NCBI RefSeq assembly: GCF_025499425.1
Contig: NZ_JAIMCB010000008.1
Coordinates: forward strand, 62,001-126,000
Origin: Acidiferrimicrobium sp. IK
GTDB taxonomy: Bacteria > Actinomycetota > Acidimicrobiia > Acidimicrobiales > Palsa-688
DNA length: 64,000 bases
Direction of reading: 5' to 3'
The position numbers and the translations under genes are program-made. This document shows, piece after piece, positions 1 to 7,836 of this stretch (positions within the stretch are counted from its first letter, which is position 1; each line of letters begins with the position of its first letter). A model generated the notes under the pieces. It did not search any database. It was given only the letters and a program-made list of their open reading frames with translations, and was not told where the DNA came from.

Positions 1-1
1 A

Positions 2-1168
2 CCGGCGGCCGGCTCGAGCGCGGCCGGTGCCGGTATGGCCGCGCAGGGCACGGCCGGGGCGACGACGCTGGGCGACACCTGGACCTGGAACGGCAGCGCG
101 TGGAGCCAGGCCAACCCGCCGGTCAGCCCCCCGGCGCGGACCGACGCCAGCGCGGCGTTCGACCCGGTCCACAACGTGTCGGTGCTCTTCGGGGGGACGA
201 CGACCCCCGACGGGTCGGGCGCCGCGACCCCGGCGCTGTCGGACACGTGGACATGGAACGGCGCCACCTGGGCCAAGGCTGATACCGCGGCGGGCCCTTC
301 TGGCCGCACCAGCGCGACCTTTGTCGGGGATCCCGACGTCGGCGGGGTGCTGCTCTCGGGCGGGTCGGCGGGGGGGTCCTCCCTGAACGACACCTGGGCC
401 TGGACTGGCACGGCGTGGAGCGAGCTGCACCCGAGCGGTTCGCCGCCCTCGACCGCCGCCGCGGGCGCCGCCTACGACGCTGCCACTGGGACGGTGGTGA
501 TCTACGGCGGCGACAGTACGGGCGGTCCTCCCTCCGCCATCACCTACCTCCTGGGCCGGACCTCAGCATCGCCGTCCGGTACGCCGCCGGCAGCCCCGGC
601 GACCACGGTCGCGCCGCCGGTCACCGTCCCTACAGTGCTCGGGCGAAGCGGCGGGGCGAGAGCGACGACGACCACGACCGCAGCCGCGACCTCCCCCACC
701 ATCCCCCCTCGGGCGGCCGGCGCGCCGGCGACAACCACCGCACCGTCGTCCGGCGGGAACGTCTCAGCGCCGCCGCAGACCCCCACCGTCGAGCGGGTCC
801 GCCCCGGCGCCCCGGTGCTGCTGATCGCCGCAGGGTTCCGCCCCGGCGCCACCATCTTGGTCACCTTCCACTCCACGCCCGAGGAGATCGGCACCTACAC
901 CGCCGACGCGGACGGGACCTTCTCCGCCACGGTCACGGTCCCTGACGGGGCGGCGGCCGGCAGCCACCACTTCGTTATGTCCGGGCCGGGCCCAGCAGGG
1001 TCGATCACCATCAGCACCCCGGTGCTTGTCGTCGCCTCCGCTCCCGCCCACCATGGCATAGGCCTGCAGACCCCGATCATGGTGACCATCGCGGTCCTGC
1101 TCCCCCTCGGCACGTGGTTGGGGCTGGGAGTCGCTAGCCGGCGCCGGGCCCGGGCCCACCCGGCCTGA
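2..1168 (+). CDS. Kelch-like repeat surface protein with C-terminal membrane anchor (5' truncated by window edge)
   Basis: The frame is open from the first bases of the window, so the true start lies upstream; the first ATG inside is at 35. The visible part has repeated blocks of the form D-T-W-x-W-x-G-x-x-W followed by a G-R-x-x-A-x-x-x-D stretch and a V-x-x-x-G-G strand, as in kelch/galactose-oxidase-type beta-propeller blades; about three are present. A low-complexity Pro/Ala/Thr linker follows, then an Ig-like beta domain (about 90 residues) and a C-terminal hydrophobic segment ending in basic residues. The layout fits a cell-surface protein anchored by its C-terminus. The ligand is unknown. 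The next gene starts 5 bases after the stop, so the two may be co-transcribed. Confidence 0.75.
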   Translation, partial: PAAGSSAAGAGMAAQGTAGATTLGDTWTWNGSAWSQANPPVSPPARTDASAAFDPVHNVSVLFGGTTTPDGSGAATPALSDTWTWNGATWAKADTAAGPSGRTSATFVGDPDVGGVLLSGGSAGGSSLNDTWAWTGTAWSELHPSGSPPSTAAAGAAYDAATGTVVIYGGDSTGGPPSAITYLLGRTSASPSGTPPAAPATTVAPPVTVPTVLGRSGGARATTTTTAAATSPTIPPRAAGAPATTTAPSSGGNVSAPPQTPTVERVRPGAPVLLIAAGFRPGATILVTFHSTPEEIGTYTADADGTFSATVTVPDGAAAGSHHFVMSGPGPAGSITISTPVLVVASAPAHHGIGLQTPIMVTIAVLLPLGTWLGLGVASRRRARAHPA

Positions 1169-1173
1169 CTCCC

Positions 1174-1941
1174 GTGCCCCGCCCCGTGCGGGTCGGGCCG
1201 CACCACGCCAACCGGGCGGAGCTGTGGCTGCCGGCGCAGCACCAAACGCCGGTCCCGACCGTCGTGGTGATCCACGGCGGATACTGGCGGGCGATGTACA
1301 CCAAACGTCTCATGCGCCCGATGGCCGACGCCATCACCGAGCTGGGATGGGCCGCTTGGAACATCGAATACCGCCGGACCGGACCGCTCGGCGGAGGCGG
1401 GGGATGGCCCGGGACCTTCGATGACGTCGCTCGGGCCATCGACCACCTCGCCGAGGTGGCCGAGGTCGACACCAGCCGGGTGGTGACCTGCGGGCACTCC
1501 GCCGGCGGCCACCTCGCCCTGTGGGCAGCAAGCCGGCCCGGCCTGCCGGCGGGGACGCCAGGGGCAGACCCGCGTGTGCGCGTCCGGGGTGCGGTGTCGC
1601 TGGCCGGCGTGGTCGACCTGGAGCGGGCCGCCGCCCTGTCACTCGGGAACGGAGCGGTAGAAACGCTCCTCGACGGTCCCCCGGAGCGCCGCGCCGAGCG
1701 CTACGCCCTGGCGTCGCCGGCAGCCCGGCTGCCGCTCGGGGTGCCCCAGGTGCTGCTCCACGGGCTGGCCGACGACACCGTGCCACCCGAATTGAGCGCG
1801 TCGTACCAGCGGCGAGCCGCGGCGCTCGGCGACGACGTCGGCTACGTGCCCCTCGAGGGGGTCGATCACATGGCGATCATCGACCCGGCCGCGGCGTCGT
1901 GGCCGGCGACGGTCGACGCGCTGCGGGCACTCCTAGGCTGA
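1174..1941 (+). CDS. Alpha/beta hydrolase, kynurenine-formamidase-like
   Basis: This 255-residue protein has the alpha/beta-hydrolase layout. HGGYW at residues 34-38 is the oxyanion-hole motif typical of kynurenine formamidase and related esterases. The nucleophile elbow GHSAGG carries Ser109, an Asp pair follows HGLA near residue 200, and a late His sits in VDHM near residue 232. It probably hydrolyses a small ester or amide in the cytoplasm. No tryptophan-degradation genes are nearby, so the formamidase assignment rests on the motif alone. The start is GTG, 5 bases after the preceding stop. It converges with the next gene, leaving no space between the stops. Confidence 0.75.
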   Translation: MPRPVRVGPHHANRAELWLPAQHQTPVPTVVVIHGGYWRAMYTKRLMRPMADAITELGWAAWNIEYRRTGPLGGGGGWPGTFDDVARAIDHLAEVAEVDTSRVVTCGHSAGGHLALWAASRPGLPAGTPGADPRVRVRGAVSLAGVVDLERAAALSLGNGAVETLLDGPPERRAERYALASPAARLPLGVPQVLLHGLADDTVPPELSASYQRRAAALGDDVGYVPLEGVDHMAIIDPAAASWPATVDALRALLG

Positions 1942-2712
1942 TCAGCCCTCCGGCAGCTGGTCGCGGGCTCGCTGGGCCAGCTCGCCGATGAGCTCGAGGG
2001 TGTGGTGTTTGCGCTCCACCGGGCCCCAGTACATCGAGGTCCGAGAACCGCGGCGGTAGCCGACGGCGTCGGTGACGACCCGCTGGAAGTGGCCCGGCAC
2101 GTCGTCGAGGGTCATCGAGCCGGAGCGCAGCTTGGACACTGCCTGGCCGCGGGTGGCCGCTATGTGGAGGCGGGTCACCTCGAGGAGGCTCTCGGCTAGC
2201 GCCCGCCGCCGCCACAGCTGGCCGGGGACCCGACCCGCCTTGGCCGCCCACGGGGCCCACCGGCGGGCGAGGCGGTCGGCCGCCCACGACCGAAGGTCGT
2301 CCTCGTCGTGGTGCACCGGGAAGTACTCCGGACCTCGCAGGCAGACGGCGTCCTCGGCCATGATCGTCCACGTCAGCGGGGTGGCGAACTCCGCCGGGTC
2401 GATGGTCGCGCCACCCTCGCGGCACTCCGGGCCGGGCTCCGAAGAACGCACCGCCAGGTGAGCGAATGTCACGAAGGCCACCCGGCATGGTCCGCCGCCG
2501 CTGAGCAGGCCCTGCGGCTTCATCGACGCGGCGATGGCCGCCTCGTCCCAGTGCTCGGCGACAGCCACGACATCGACGTTGCTCAGCTTCTCCTGCCAGT
2601 CACCCAGCGCGGCCGAGCCGACGAGGTAGAGGCCGGCAAGGCGGCCGGGGATGGCCAAGTCGAGCGCGTCGGCGTAGGCCTCACCCTTCCTGGTGACCGC
2701 GACGATGCTCAC
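1942..2712 (-). CDS. Nucleotidyltransferase-like protein (AadA/ANT-like fold)
   Basis: I place the start at GTG 2712 because it makes the known-looking fold begin at once and because a -10-like CAGACT sits 6 bases upstream; the longer open frame runs into the neighbouring TetR gene. The 256-residue product has a Pol-beta-type core, V-G-S-A-A-L-G-D-W followed by S-N-V-D-V-V, and a helical C-terminal half like aminoglycoside adenylyltransferases. In active family members the second motif is normally S-D-x-D; here the first Asp is Asn, so metal binding and catalysis are uncertain. It could be a divergent enzyme or a non-catalytic relative. The substrate is not predictable. Confidence 0.6.
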   Translation of the reverse strand: MSIVAVTRKGEAYADALDLAIPGRLAGLYLVGSAALGDWQEKLSNVDVVAVAEHWDEAAIAASMKPQGLLSGGGPCRVAFVTFAHLAVRSSEPGPECREGGATIDPAEFATPLTWTIMAEDAVCLRGPEYFPVHHDEDDLRSWAADRLARRWAPWAAKAGRVPGQLWRRRALAESLLEVTRLHIAATRGQAVSKLRSGSMTLDDVPGHFQRVVTDAVGYRRGSRTSMYWGPVERKHHTLELIGELAQRARDQLPEG

Positions 2713-2724
2713 GGGTCCAGTCTG
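2713..2724 (-). promoter_or_regulatory. Leaderless-type promoter of the nucleotidyltransferase-like gene
   Basis: The minus strand reads CAGACT (2724-2719), then 6 bases, then the GTG start. Transcription starting 6-7 bases after this hexamer would begin at or next to the start codon. No clear -35 element is seen. The element lies outside the TetR coding region, whose stop is at 2756. Confidence 0.4.
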
Positions 2725-2755
2725 GCCCACCGCGGCGGCGCGCCGCCCGAACGCC

Positions 2756-3370
2756 TCAGTGGGCTGCTGCGGCCGCCACAGGCGCAGCGAGAGGGTTCGC
2801 GACGATGTACAGCGCCACGTCGCGGCAGTAGGCGACCAGCTCGGCCCTCGACACCGGCGCACCGGTCACGATCCAGTGCAAGACCGCCTCCTCGACCAGC
2901 GCCAGCCAGCTGCGCAGGCAGAGCCGTTGAGCCGGGCTCGGGTCGGCGATGCCCATGCCCCGAGCCAGCGCGTCGACCACCCCGCTGCGGGCGTACTCGA
3001 AGACCTCCATCAGCTGCGGGCTGAACGCGGCCCCTCGGCTCAACGCCCGGTAGGCCTGCGGTTGGGCCTCGATGTAGGCGATCCCGGCGTCCAGCGCGGC
3101 AGCCAACCGGTCGGCGGCAGCCATCTGCGGGTCGGTGTCGATGGCTCGCAGCAGGCCGTCGGCCGCGGCCTGGACCACCGCGACCTGCAGGTCCCGGTGG
3201 GTCGGGAAGTAGTAGTACACGAGCGCCTTGGACACCCCGGCGCGCCGGGCGACGGCCAACGCGTCCACCTCCTCGAGCGCCACCTCCCCGATGAGGGACA
3301 GGCCGGCGGCGACCAGCGACTCCCTCCGCTCGTTGGGGCTCCCGGTGCGGGGCGCTCGAGGCCTGCTCAC
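2756..3370 (-). CDS. TetR/AcrR family transcriptional regulator
   Basis: The 204-residue protein has the TetR N-terminal DNA-binding domain. Residues about 15-60 contain the helix-turn-helix ending in R-A-G-V-S-K-A-L-V-Y-Y-Y-F, the family signature. The remaining helices form the ligand-binding and dimer domain. It starts with GTG at 3370, with TAGACT 6 bases upstream. The nucleotidyltransferase-like gene lies downstream on the same strand, 43 bases away and with its own putative promoter. BluB lies upstream on the same strand. TetR proteins usually repress their own or adjacent genes, but the target here is not evident. Confidence 0.9.
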   Translation of the reverse strand: MSRPRAPRTGSPNERRESLVAAGLSLIGEVALEEVDALAVARRAGVSKALVYYYFPTHRDLQVAVVQAAADGLLRAIDTDPQMAAADRLAAALDAGIAYIEAQPQAYRALSRGAAFSPQLMEVFEYARSGVVDALARGMGIADPSPAQRLCLRSWLALVEEAVLHWIVTGAPVSRAELVAYCRDVALYIVANPLAAPVAAAAAH

Positions 3371-3382
3371 CCGGCCAGTCTA
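3371..3382 (-). promoter_or_regulatory. Leaderless-type promoter of the TetR gene
   Basis: TAGACT on the minus strand (3382-3377) is followed by 6 bases and the GTG start at 3370. It lies in the 45-base gap after the bluB stop, so the regulator can be transcribed independently of bluB. Confidence 0.45.
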
Positions 3383-3415
3383 GGGAGGGGGCAGGAGGCG
3401 CTGGGACGGCGGAGG

Positions 3416-4081
3416 TCAGTCCGCCGACGGCCGATCCCATCCGTTGCGGTGGACGGCCTCGGCGAGGGGACGGCGCGCCCGCCAGCCGGCCCGCTCCAGA
3501 TCGGGTACCTCCTCCAGGTGGGTGACCGGCCCGACGCACAGCCAGGCCACCGGCCGCACGGCGGGCGGCAGCCCGACCAGACCGGAGAGGAACGGCTCCC
3601 GGTAGAAAGACACCCATCCGACGCCCCAGCCTTCGGCGGTCGCCGCCAACCAGAGGTTCTCGATGGCCAGGCACGTCGAGTACAACCCGGCGTCGGCGAT
3701 GGTGTAGCGGCCGAGCACGGCCGGCGCCCCCCGCGTCGGGTCATAGGTGACCACGACCGACAGCGACGACTCCCGTATCCCCTCGATCTTGATGTGGGAG
3801 AAGGTCTGCGCCCGGTCGGGGGACAAGCTTGCGGCGAATCGGTCTCGTTCGCCGGCCACGTGCTCGGCGAACCGCTCCTTGAGGCCGGGGTCGTCGATGA
3901 GCACGAAGTCCCACGGCTGGGTGAGGCCAACGCTCGGCGCAGCGTGGGCCGCTTCGAGGATCCGCTGCAGCACGGACGGATCGGCTGGTCCGCCGGTGAA
4001 CTCGCACCGGACGTCCCGGCGGCGACCTATGACCGAGTACAGGTCGATCGGGTCGGCGGTTGCTTGGGGGTGTCCATCCAT
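3416..4081 (-). CDS. bluB: 5,6-dimethylbenzimidazole synthase BluB
   Basis: BluB destroys reduced FMN with oxygen to make 5,6-dimethylbenzimidazole, the lower ligand of cobalamin. The 221-residue protein matches the flavin-destructase branch of the nitroreductase family: an early R-R-D-V-R-x-E-F motif (residues about 21-28), A-P-S-V-G-x-x-Q-P-W-D-F near residue 50, a central Y-D-P-T-R-G stretch and a late W-G-V-G-W-V-S-F. Length is normal for the family. No other cobalamin genes are in the window. The ATG begins directly at the 3' end of tRNA-Arg on the same strand, so the gene has almost no leader if the tRNA is processed out of a shared transcript. A slightly later start is possible. Confidence 0.88.
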   Translation of the reverse strand: MDGHPQATADPIDLYSVIGRRRDVRCEFTGGPADPSVLQRILEAAHAAPSVGLTQPWDFVLIDDPGLKERFAEHVAGERDRFAASLSPDRAQTFSHIKIEGIRESSLSVVVTYDPTRGAPAVLGRYTIADAGLYSTCLAIENLWLAATAEGWGVGWVSFYREPFLSGLVGLPPAVRPVAWLCVGPVTHLEEVPDLERAGWRARRPLAEAVHRNGWDRPSAD

Positions 4082-4082
4082 G

Positions 4083-4156
4083 CGCCCCCGGCAGGACTCG
4101 AACCTGCGACCCGCCGCTTAGAAGGCGGCCGCTCTATCCAACTGAGCTACGGGGGC
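4083..4156 (-). tRNA. tRNA-Arg (anticodon TCT)
   Basis: Read on the minus strand, a 7-bp acceptor stem (GCCCCCG with CGGGGGC), a D-arm (AGCTCAGTTGGATAGAGC), a 5-bp anticodon stem with loop CTTCTAA, and a TTCGAAT T-loop are all present. The anticodon is TCT, reading AGA. The discriminator is G and CCA is not encoded. The bluB start codon follows one base after the discriminator. Confidence 0.95.
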
Positions 4157-4191
4157 TGGGAAACTCTGCGCCGCGTGTCTACCCGTCTCGC

Positions 4192-4207
4192 CCACCGCCA
4201 AAGGTGG
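4192..4207. terminator. Small hairpin between the SDR gene and tRNA-Arg
   Basis: CCACC and GGTGG form a 5-bp stem around a 6-base loop about 85 bases after the SDR stop. It could end transcription from the SDR gene before the tRNA. It is weak and lacks a T-tract. The rest of 4157-4293 shows no gene. Confidence 0.25.
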
Positions 4208-4293
4208 AACCAACGATGGCCACGACCGGCACGGCGCTCAGCGTAGGTGAGACGCGCGTGCCGGTTCCGGCGACGGTTCGCCGCCCCGGGCTG

Positions 4294-4986
4294 TCACCAC
4301 GGCACGATGCCGTGACGATCGCTGAACGTGCCGGTGGGCCCGTCCCGGCCGATGACCGCCATCGCGACGATCGCGTCGGTGCCCTCGGTCACCGTCTGCG
4401 GGCCGCTGTGACCGTTGAAATCCGTCGCCGTGTAGCCCGGGTCGACCGCGTTGATCTTGATCCCTGGGTACGCCTTGGCGTACTGGGTGGTGACCATCAG
4501 CAGCGCCGCCTTGGAGGAGCAGTAGGCCAGGGCGTTGACGTGGAACTCGACCCGCTCAGGGTCGGCCACGACGGTCTGGGATCCCAACCCGCTGGCGACG
4601 TTGACGATGACCGGCGCCGAGGACTGCTCCAACAGCGGCAGGAACGCTCGAGTGACGCGCACCGGACCGAACACGTTGGTGTCGTAGACGCGGCCCATCA
4701 CCTCGGCGTCGACCTCGGACACAGGTATGCGCCCCTCCTGGATCCCGGCGTTGTTGACCAAAACGTCGAGGCCGGTGGCGGTCCTCACCGTCTCGGCGGC
4801 GGCGACGACGCTCTTGTCGTCGGTGACGTCCAGGACTACGAAGCGGGCTCCGAGCGTCTCGGCGGCAGCCCGGCCTTGGGACCCGTCGCGGGCCGCGATC
4901 CACACGTCGTGGCCGTCAGCCAGCAGCCGGCGGGCCGCCTCGTACCCCAATCCCCTGTTTGCTCCGGTGATCAACATCGTTGTCAT
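4294..4986 (-). CDS. Short-chain dehydrogenase/reductase (SDR)
   Basis: This NAD(P)-dependent oxidoreductase has the classical SDR plan in 230 residues. The nucleotide-binding motif T-G-A-N-R-G-L-G lies at about residues 7-14, D-V near residue 58, N-N-A-G near residue 84, a catalytic Ser in V-A-S-G, and Y-C-S-S-K (YxxxK) near residue 155, followed by P-G-Y-T-x-T. The start is set at ATG 4986; the longer open frame extends into the divergent regulator. The substrate is unknown. The divergent XRE-family gene, 102 bases away, is a common partner of such SDRs and probably controls it. Confidence 0.85.
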   Translation of the reverse strand: MTTMLITGANRGLGYEAARRLLADGHDVWIAARDGSQGRAAAETLGARFVVLDVTDDKSVVAAAETVRTATGLDVLVNNAGIQEGRIPVSEVDAEVMGRVYDTNVFGPVRVTRAFLPLLEQSSAPVIVNVASGLGSQTVVADPERVEFHVNALAYCSSKAALLMVTTQYAKAYPGIKINAVDPGYTATDFNGHSGPQTVTEGTDAIVAMAVIGRDGPTGTFSDRHGIVPW

Positions 4987-5088
4987 CAGCCCATCTTGCA
5001 GTGCCCCGGCCGCCGGCCCAAGAGGCCTGCGCTGCCTAGGACTGACAGGCCCACCTCGAAGCCGGCGCCGTGCGCGATCATCGATGGG

Positions 5089-5949
5089 ATGGCGACGACG
5101 GCGACCAGCGAGCTGGCCGCATGTTTGCGGTCGTGCCGCGAGCGGGTCGGTCCGAGCGACGTGGGCCTTGTGGCCGGCGGCCAGCGCCGGGTCCGCGGCC
5201 TGCGGCGCGAGGAGCTGGCGCATCTCGCAGGCGTGTCGATGGATTACCTCACCCGCCTAGAACAGGGACGGGCTCTGCACCCGTCGGCTTCGGTGTTGGG
5301 TGCTCTGGCCAGGGCGCTGCGCCTCTCAGACATCGAGCGCGACCACCTGTTTCGTCTGGCCGACCAGCCGCCGCCTGGCCCCGGTGCGATCGCCACCCAC
5401 ATCCCCGCCAGCGTGCAGCGCCTCATGGACCGCCTCACCGACGTGCCGGTGTTGATCACCACCGCCGCCCGGGAGATCATCGCCGCCAACTTGCTGGCCC
5501 AGGCGCTGTTCCCGGAGGCGTCCGCCCCCTCCCGTCGGGAGCGCACGCTCGCCTGGCGACGTTTCATGGGTCTGCATTCCAGCCGGGTGCTGACCGCAGA
5601 CGAGCTGGGCGACGACGAAGCGATCCTCGTCGCCGAGCTGCAGACCGCTTTGTCCCGCTACCCCGCCGACGACTACCTCGCCGCCTTGGTCTCGGACCTT
5701 CGGGGCGACAGCGTCCGCTTCGAGCAGCTGTGGACCAGCCACGAGCTGGCGGGCCGCCACGCCCACCAGAAGCGGTTCCGCCACCCTCAGGTCGGTCCGC
5801 TCACCCTCGACTGCGACGACCTGTCAGTCGACGGCAGCGACTTGCACATCGTCGTGTTCACCGCCGCCCCGCGCTCGCCTTCCGAGGAGGCGCTCGCGCT
5901 GCTCGGCGCCATCGGACTGCAACGCTTCGGGGTTGAGCACTGCAGCTGA
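5089..5949 (+). CDS. XRE-family regulator with MmyB-like C-terminal domain
   Basis: The 286-residue protein starts with a helix-turn-helix of the XRE type at about residues 25-80, including R-R-E-E-L-A-H-L-A-G-V-S and Y-L-T-R-L-E-Q-G-R. The C-terminal part resembles the MmyB-like ligand-binding domain, with a W-R-R-F stretch, D-D-Y-L-A-A-L-V and a final L-H-I-V-V-F-T-A motif. Such proteins bind a small hydrophobic ligand and regulate an adjacent oxidoreductase. The gene is divergent from the SDR with a 102-base shared intergenic region. I reject a longer reading from 4060 because it would run through the tRNA and the SDR. Confidence 0.85.
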   Translation: MATTATSELAACLRSCRERVGPSDVGLVAGGQRRVRGLRREELAHLAGVSMDYLTRLEQGRALHPSASVLGALARALRLSDIERDHLFRLADQPPPGPGAIATHIPASVQRLMDRLTDVPVLITTAAREIIAANLLAQALFPEASAPSRRERTLAWRRFMGLHSSRVLTADELGDDEAILVAELQTALSRYPADDYLAALVSDLRGDSVRFEQLWTSHELAGRHAHQKRFRHPQVGPLTLDCDDLSVDGSDLHIVVFTAAPRSPSEEALALLGAIGLQRFGVEHCS

Positions 5950-6017
5950 CCCTGGGCGCCCGAGCGGCCGGCACTTCGCCGAGGTCGGCGCCCCGGCGCT
6001 GAGCGCCACCCGGTTGA

Positions 6018-6049
6018 GGTGCCCTCGGCGAGGCCTCGCCGAGGGCACC
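6018..6049. terminator. Perfect 32-base palindrome, likely bidirectional terminator
   Basis: Two 16-base arms, GGTGCCCTCGGCGAGG and its exact complement, meet with no spacer. The site lies between two convergent genes (XRE stop at 5949, chemoreceptor stop at 6102) and could stop transcription from both sides. There is no T-tract, as is common in high-GC genomes. Confidence 0.6.
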
Positions 6050-6061
6050 GACCGGTGGGGT

Positions 6062-6090
6062 CGCGGCCGGTCAGCACGCAACCGGCCGCG
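6062..6090 (-). terminator. Hairpin terminator after the chemoreceptor gene
   Basis: CGCGGCCGGT and ACCGGCCGCG form a perfect 10-bp stem around a 9-base loop. The hairpin begins 12 bases after the minus-strand chemoreceptor stop and precedes the larger palindrome at 6018-6049. Confidence 0.55.
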
Positions 6091-6101
6091 GCGCCCGAGG
6101 G

Positions 6102-7688
6102 TCAGCGGCTGGTGCCGGTTTGGAATTGCGCCACGAGACCGGCCAGCTCGTCGGCCATCTTGGTCAACGTGACGCTGGCCGCCTCTTGCTCCGCGGCGGT
6201 CGCGGTCGTGTCGTTGGTGCTGGAGTTGAGGTGACCGAGGCTGGAGGCGACCTCCTGGCTCCTGAGGGCGACGTCTCGCAGCGTGTCCCCCATGGTGTTG
6301 GTGGTGGCGCTTTGCTCCTCGACCGCACTGGCGATCACCGTCTGGTAGGAGGAGATCTGCTCGATGATCGAGCTGATCCGGCCGACCGCAGCGACGGCGT
6401 CGGTGACATCAGCCTGGATCGTGCTGACCCGAGCCGAGATGTCGCTGGTGGCCTTCCCGGTCTCGCTGGCAAGCTCCTTGACCTCGTTGGCCACCACGGC
6501 GAACCCTCGACCGGCGTCGCCGGCGCGGGCCGCCTCGATGGTCGCGTTGAGGGCCAGAAGGTTTGTCTGGTCGGCGATGGTGGAGATCATCTTGACGACC
6601 TGTCCGATCTCCTCGGAGGACGTGCCGAGCCGGTGGATCGTGGAGACGGTGTCGCTGGCCACCGTCACCGCCGAGGCGGCGATCTCCGCTGCCTCCTGGG
6701 CGCTGGTGGCTATCTCCTTGATCGAGGCGCTCATCTCCTCCGAACCGGTGACCACGGTGTAGATGCCCTCGGCGACGGTGGAGACACCGCCGGCTGCGTG
6801 GTCGGTCTCGCTGGCCAGGTCGCGGGCGGAGAGCGCCGACCTCTCGCTGGTGGTGGAGAACTGCGACGAGGTCTGGCTGAGCTGGTGGGCCGCGCCGGAA
6901 ATCGCCGAGATGACCCCGCCCAGGTGGCTGAGGGTCTGGTTGAGCGCGGCCGCCATAACGCCGATCTCGTCGGCGGAGTTGTAGTCGAGGCGAGCTGACA
7001 GGTCGCCGTCGGCCACCCGCTTGAGCACGGTGACTGTCCGGCGGAGAGGCTTGACCACGCTACCGGCGACCAGCACCGCCAGGGCCAGCGACAGGAGCAC
7101 CGCGGCCACGAGCACCGCGATCACGATCTTCACGGCCGAGTCGTAGCTGCTGTTGGCGCCGGCGATGGTCGTGGCCGACGAGTCCTTGAGGGTCGACACG
7201 AGGGTGTCGAGCGAGGTGCTGAGGTTGTTGCTGGCCGCCACCGCCTGCTGCAGCCCGGCGGCGGTCGGGGCCGCCGTTGTCTTGGGATGGACGTACTGGT
7301 CGAAGGCGTCGAACGCAGTGCCAACTGCGGTCACCGCCGCCTCCACCTTCGGGGAGAGGCCCATGGCCTTGAGGGTGGCGAGGTCCTTGGGGACCTTGGC
7401 GTACAGCGCCGCCGACGCCGGGACCAGCTGGCCCTGTAGGGCCGGGTACACCTGGGCGGCCAGGCCGTCAGAGATGGCCTGGGCGTCGCTGATGCTGGCG
7501 TCGTGGGCTACCAGCAGCGGGGCAACGGCCTTGTCGGAGATGGCCCGGGCGGAGGATCGCAGCGACGCCAGCTGGGTGAAGGCCACTACACCCAGCACCA
7601 CAGTCAGCACGTTGACGGCGACGAAGGCCATCAGCAAGCGGGTCAGGATTCCCCTGTTGCGGAACCAGTTGGGGCTCAGGTCCTTCAT
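6102..7688 (-). CDS. Methyl-accepting chemotaxis protein
   Basis: This 528-residue transmembrane receptor has a first membrane segment at about 13-35, a four-helix-bundle type extracytoplasmic sensor (about 36-185), a second membrane segment near 187-211, a HAMP domain (about 212-265) and a long cytoplasmic signalling coiled coil. The hairpin tip is diagnostic: [18 protein letters not shown] with F-A-V-V-A-N-E-V. It would signal to a CheA/CheW complex, but no che genes lie in the window. GGAGAG precedes the ATG at good spacing. The 148 bases upstream contain a possible structured leader. Confidence 0.93.
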   Translation of the reverse strand: MKDLSPNWFRNRGILTRLLMAFVAVNVLTVVLGVVAFTQLASLRSSARAISDKAVAPLLVAHDASISDAQAISDGLAAQVYPALQGQLVPASAALYAKVPKDLATLKAMGLSPKVEAAVTAVGTAFDAFDQYVHPKTTAAPTAAGLQQAVAASNNLSTSLDTLVSTLKDSSATTIAGANSSYDSAVKIVIAVLVAAVLLSLALAVLVAGSVVKPLRRTVTVLKRVADGDLSARLDYNSADEIGVMAAALNQTLSHLGGVISAISGAAHQLSQTSSQFSTTSERSALSARDLASETDHAAGGVSTVAEGIYTVVTGSEEMSASIKEIATSAQEAAEIAASAVTVASDTVSTIHRLGTSSEEIGQVVKMISTIADQTNLLALNATIEAARAGDAGRGFAVVANEVKELASETGKATSDISARVSTIQADVTDAVAAVGRISSIIEQISSYQTVIASAVEEQSATTNTMGDTLRDVALRSQEVASSLGHLNSSTNDTTATAAEQEAASVTLTKMADELAGLVAQFQTGTSR

Positions 7689-7740
7689 CTATCTCTCCAT
7701 GGTGGAAGGGTTAAGGGCCCCCTCATGGCGAGGCGGGGCT

Positions 7741-7766
7741 CCTACCGCTTCGGCGGGGGAGGTAGG
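7741..7766 (-). other. Possible structured leader upstream of the chemoreceptor gene
   Basis: The segment folds into an outer CCTA/TAGG stem enclosing CCGC-TTCG-GCGG, a 4-bp stem with a stable tetraloop. It lies in the gap 7689-7836, 53 bases before the chemoreceptor start. A TCGC-atc-GCGA palindrome lies just beyond it. I could not match it to a known riboswitch. Confidence 0.25.
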
Positions 7767-7836
7767 TGACCTGAGCTAGTTTCGCATCGCGACACCTGTG
7801 GGCGCGACGGGACGCTGACGCCTTCCGCGACCGGCT

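Noticed and set aside
4060-5949. A 629-codon plus-strand frame covering the tRNA-Arg, the SDR and the XRE regulator
   Set aside because: Only the last 286 codons match a family; the rest is antisense to a tRNA and an SDR gene.
7741-7836. Cyclic-di-GMP-I riboswitch upstream of the chemoreceptor gene
   Set aside because: A G-A-T-G-C-G-A-A-A-C-T-A stretch is weakly reminiscent of the conserved core, but the AAACC element and first stem are missing.
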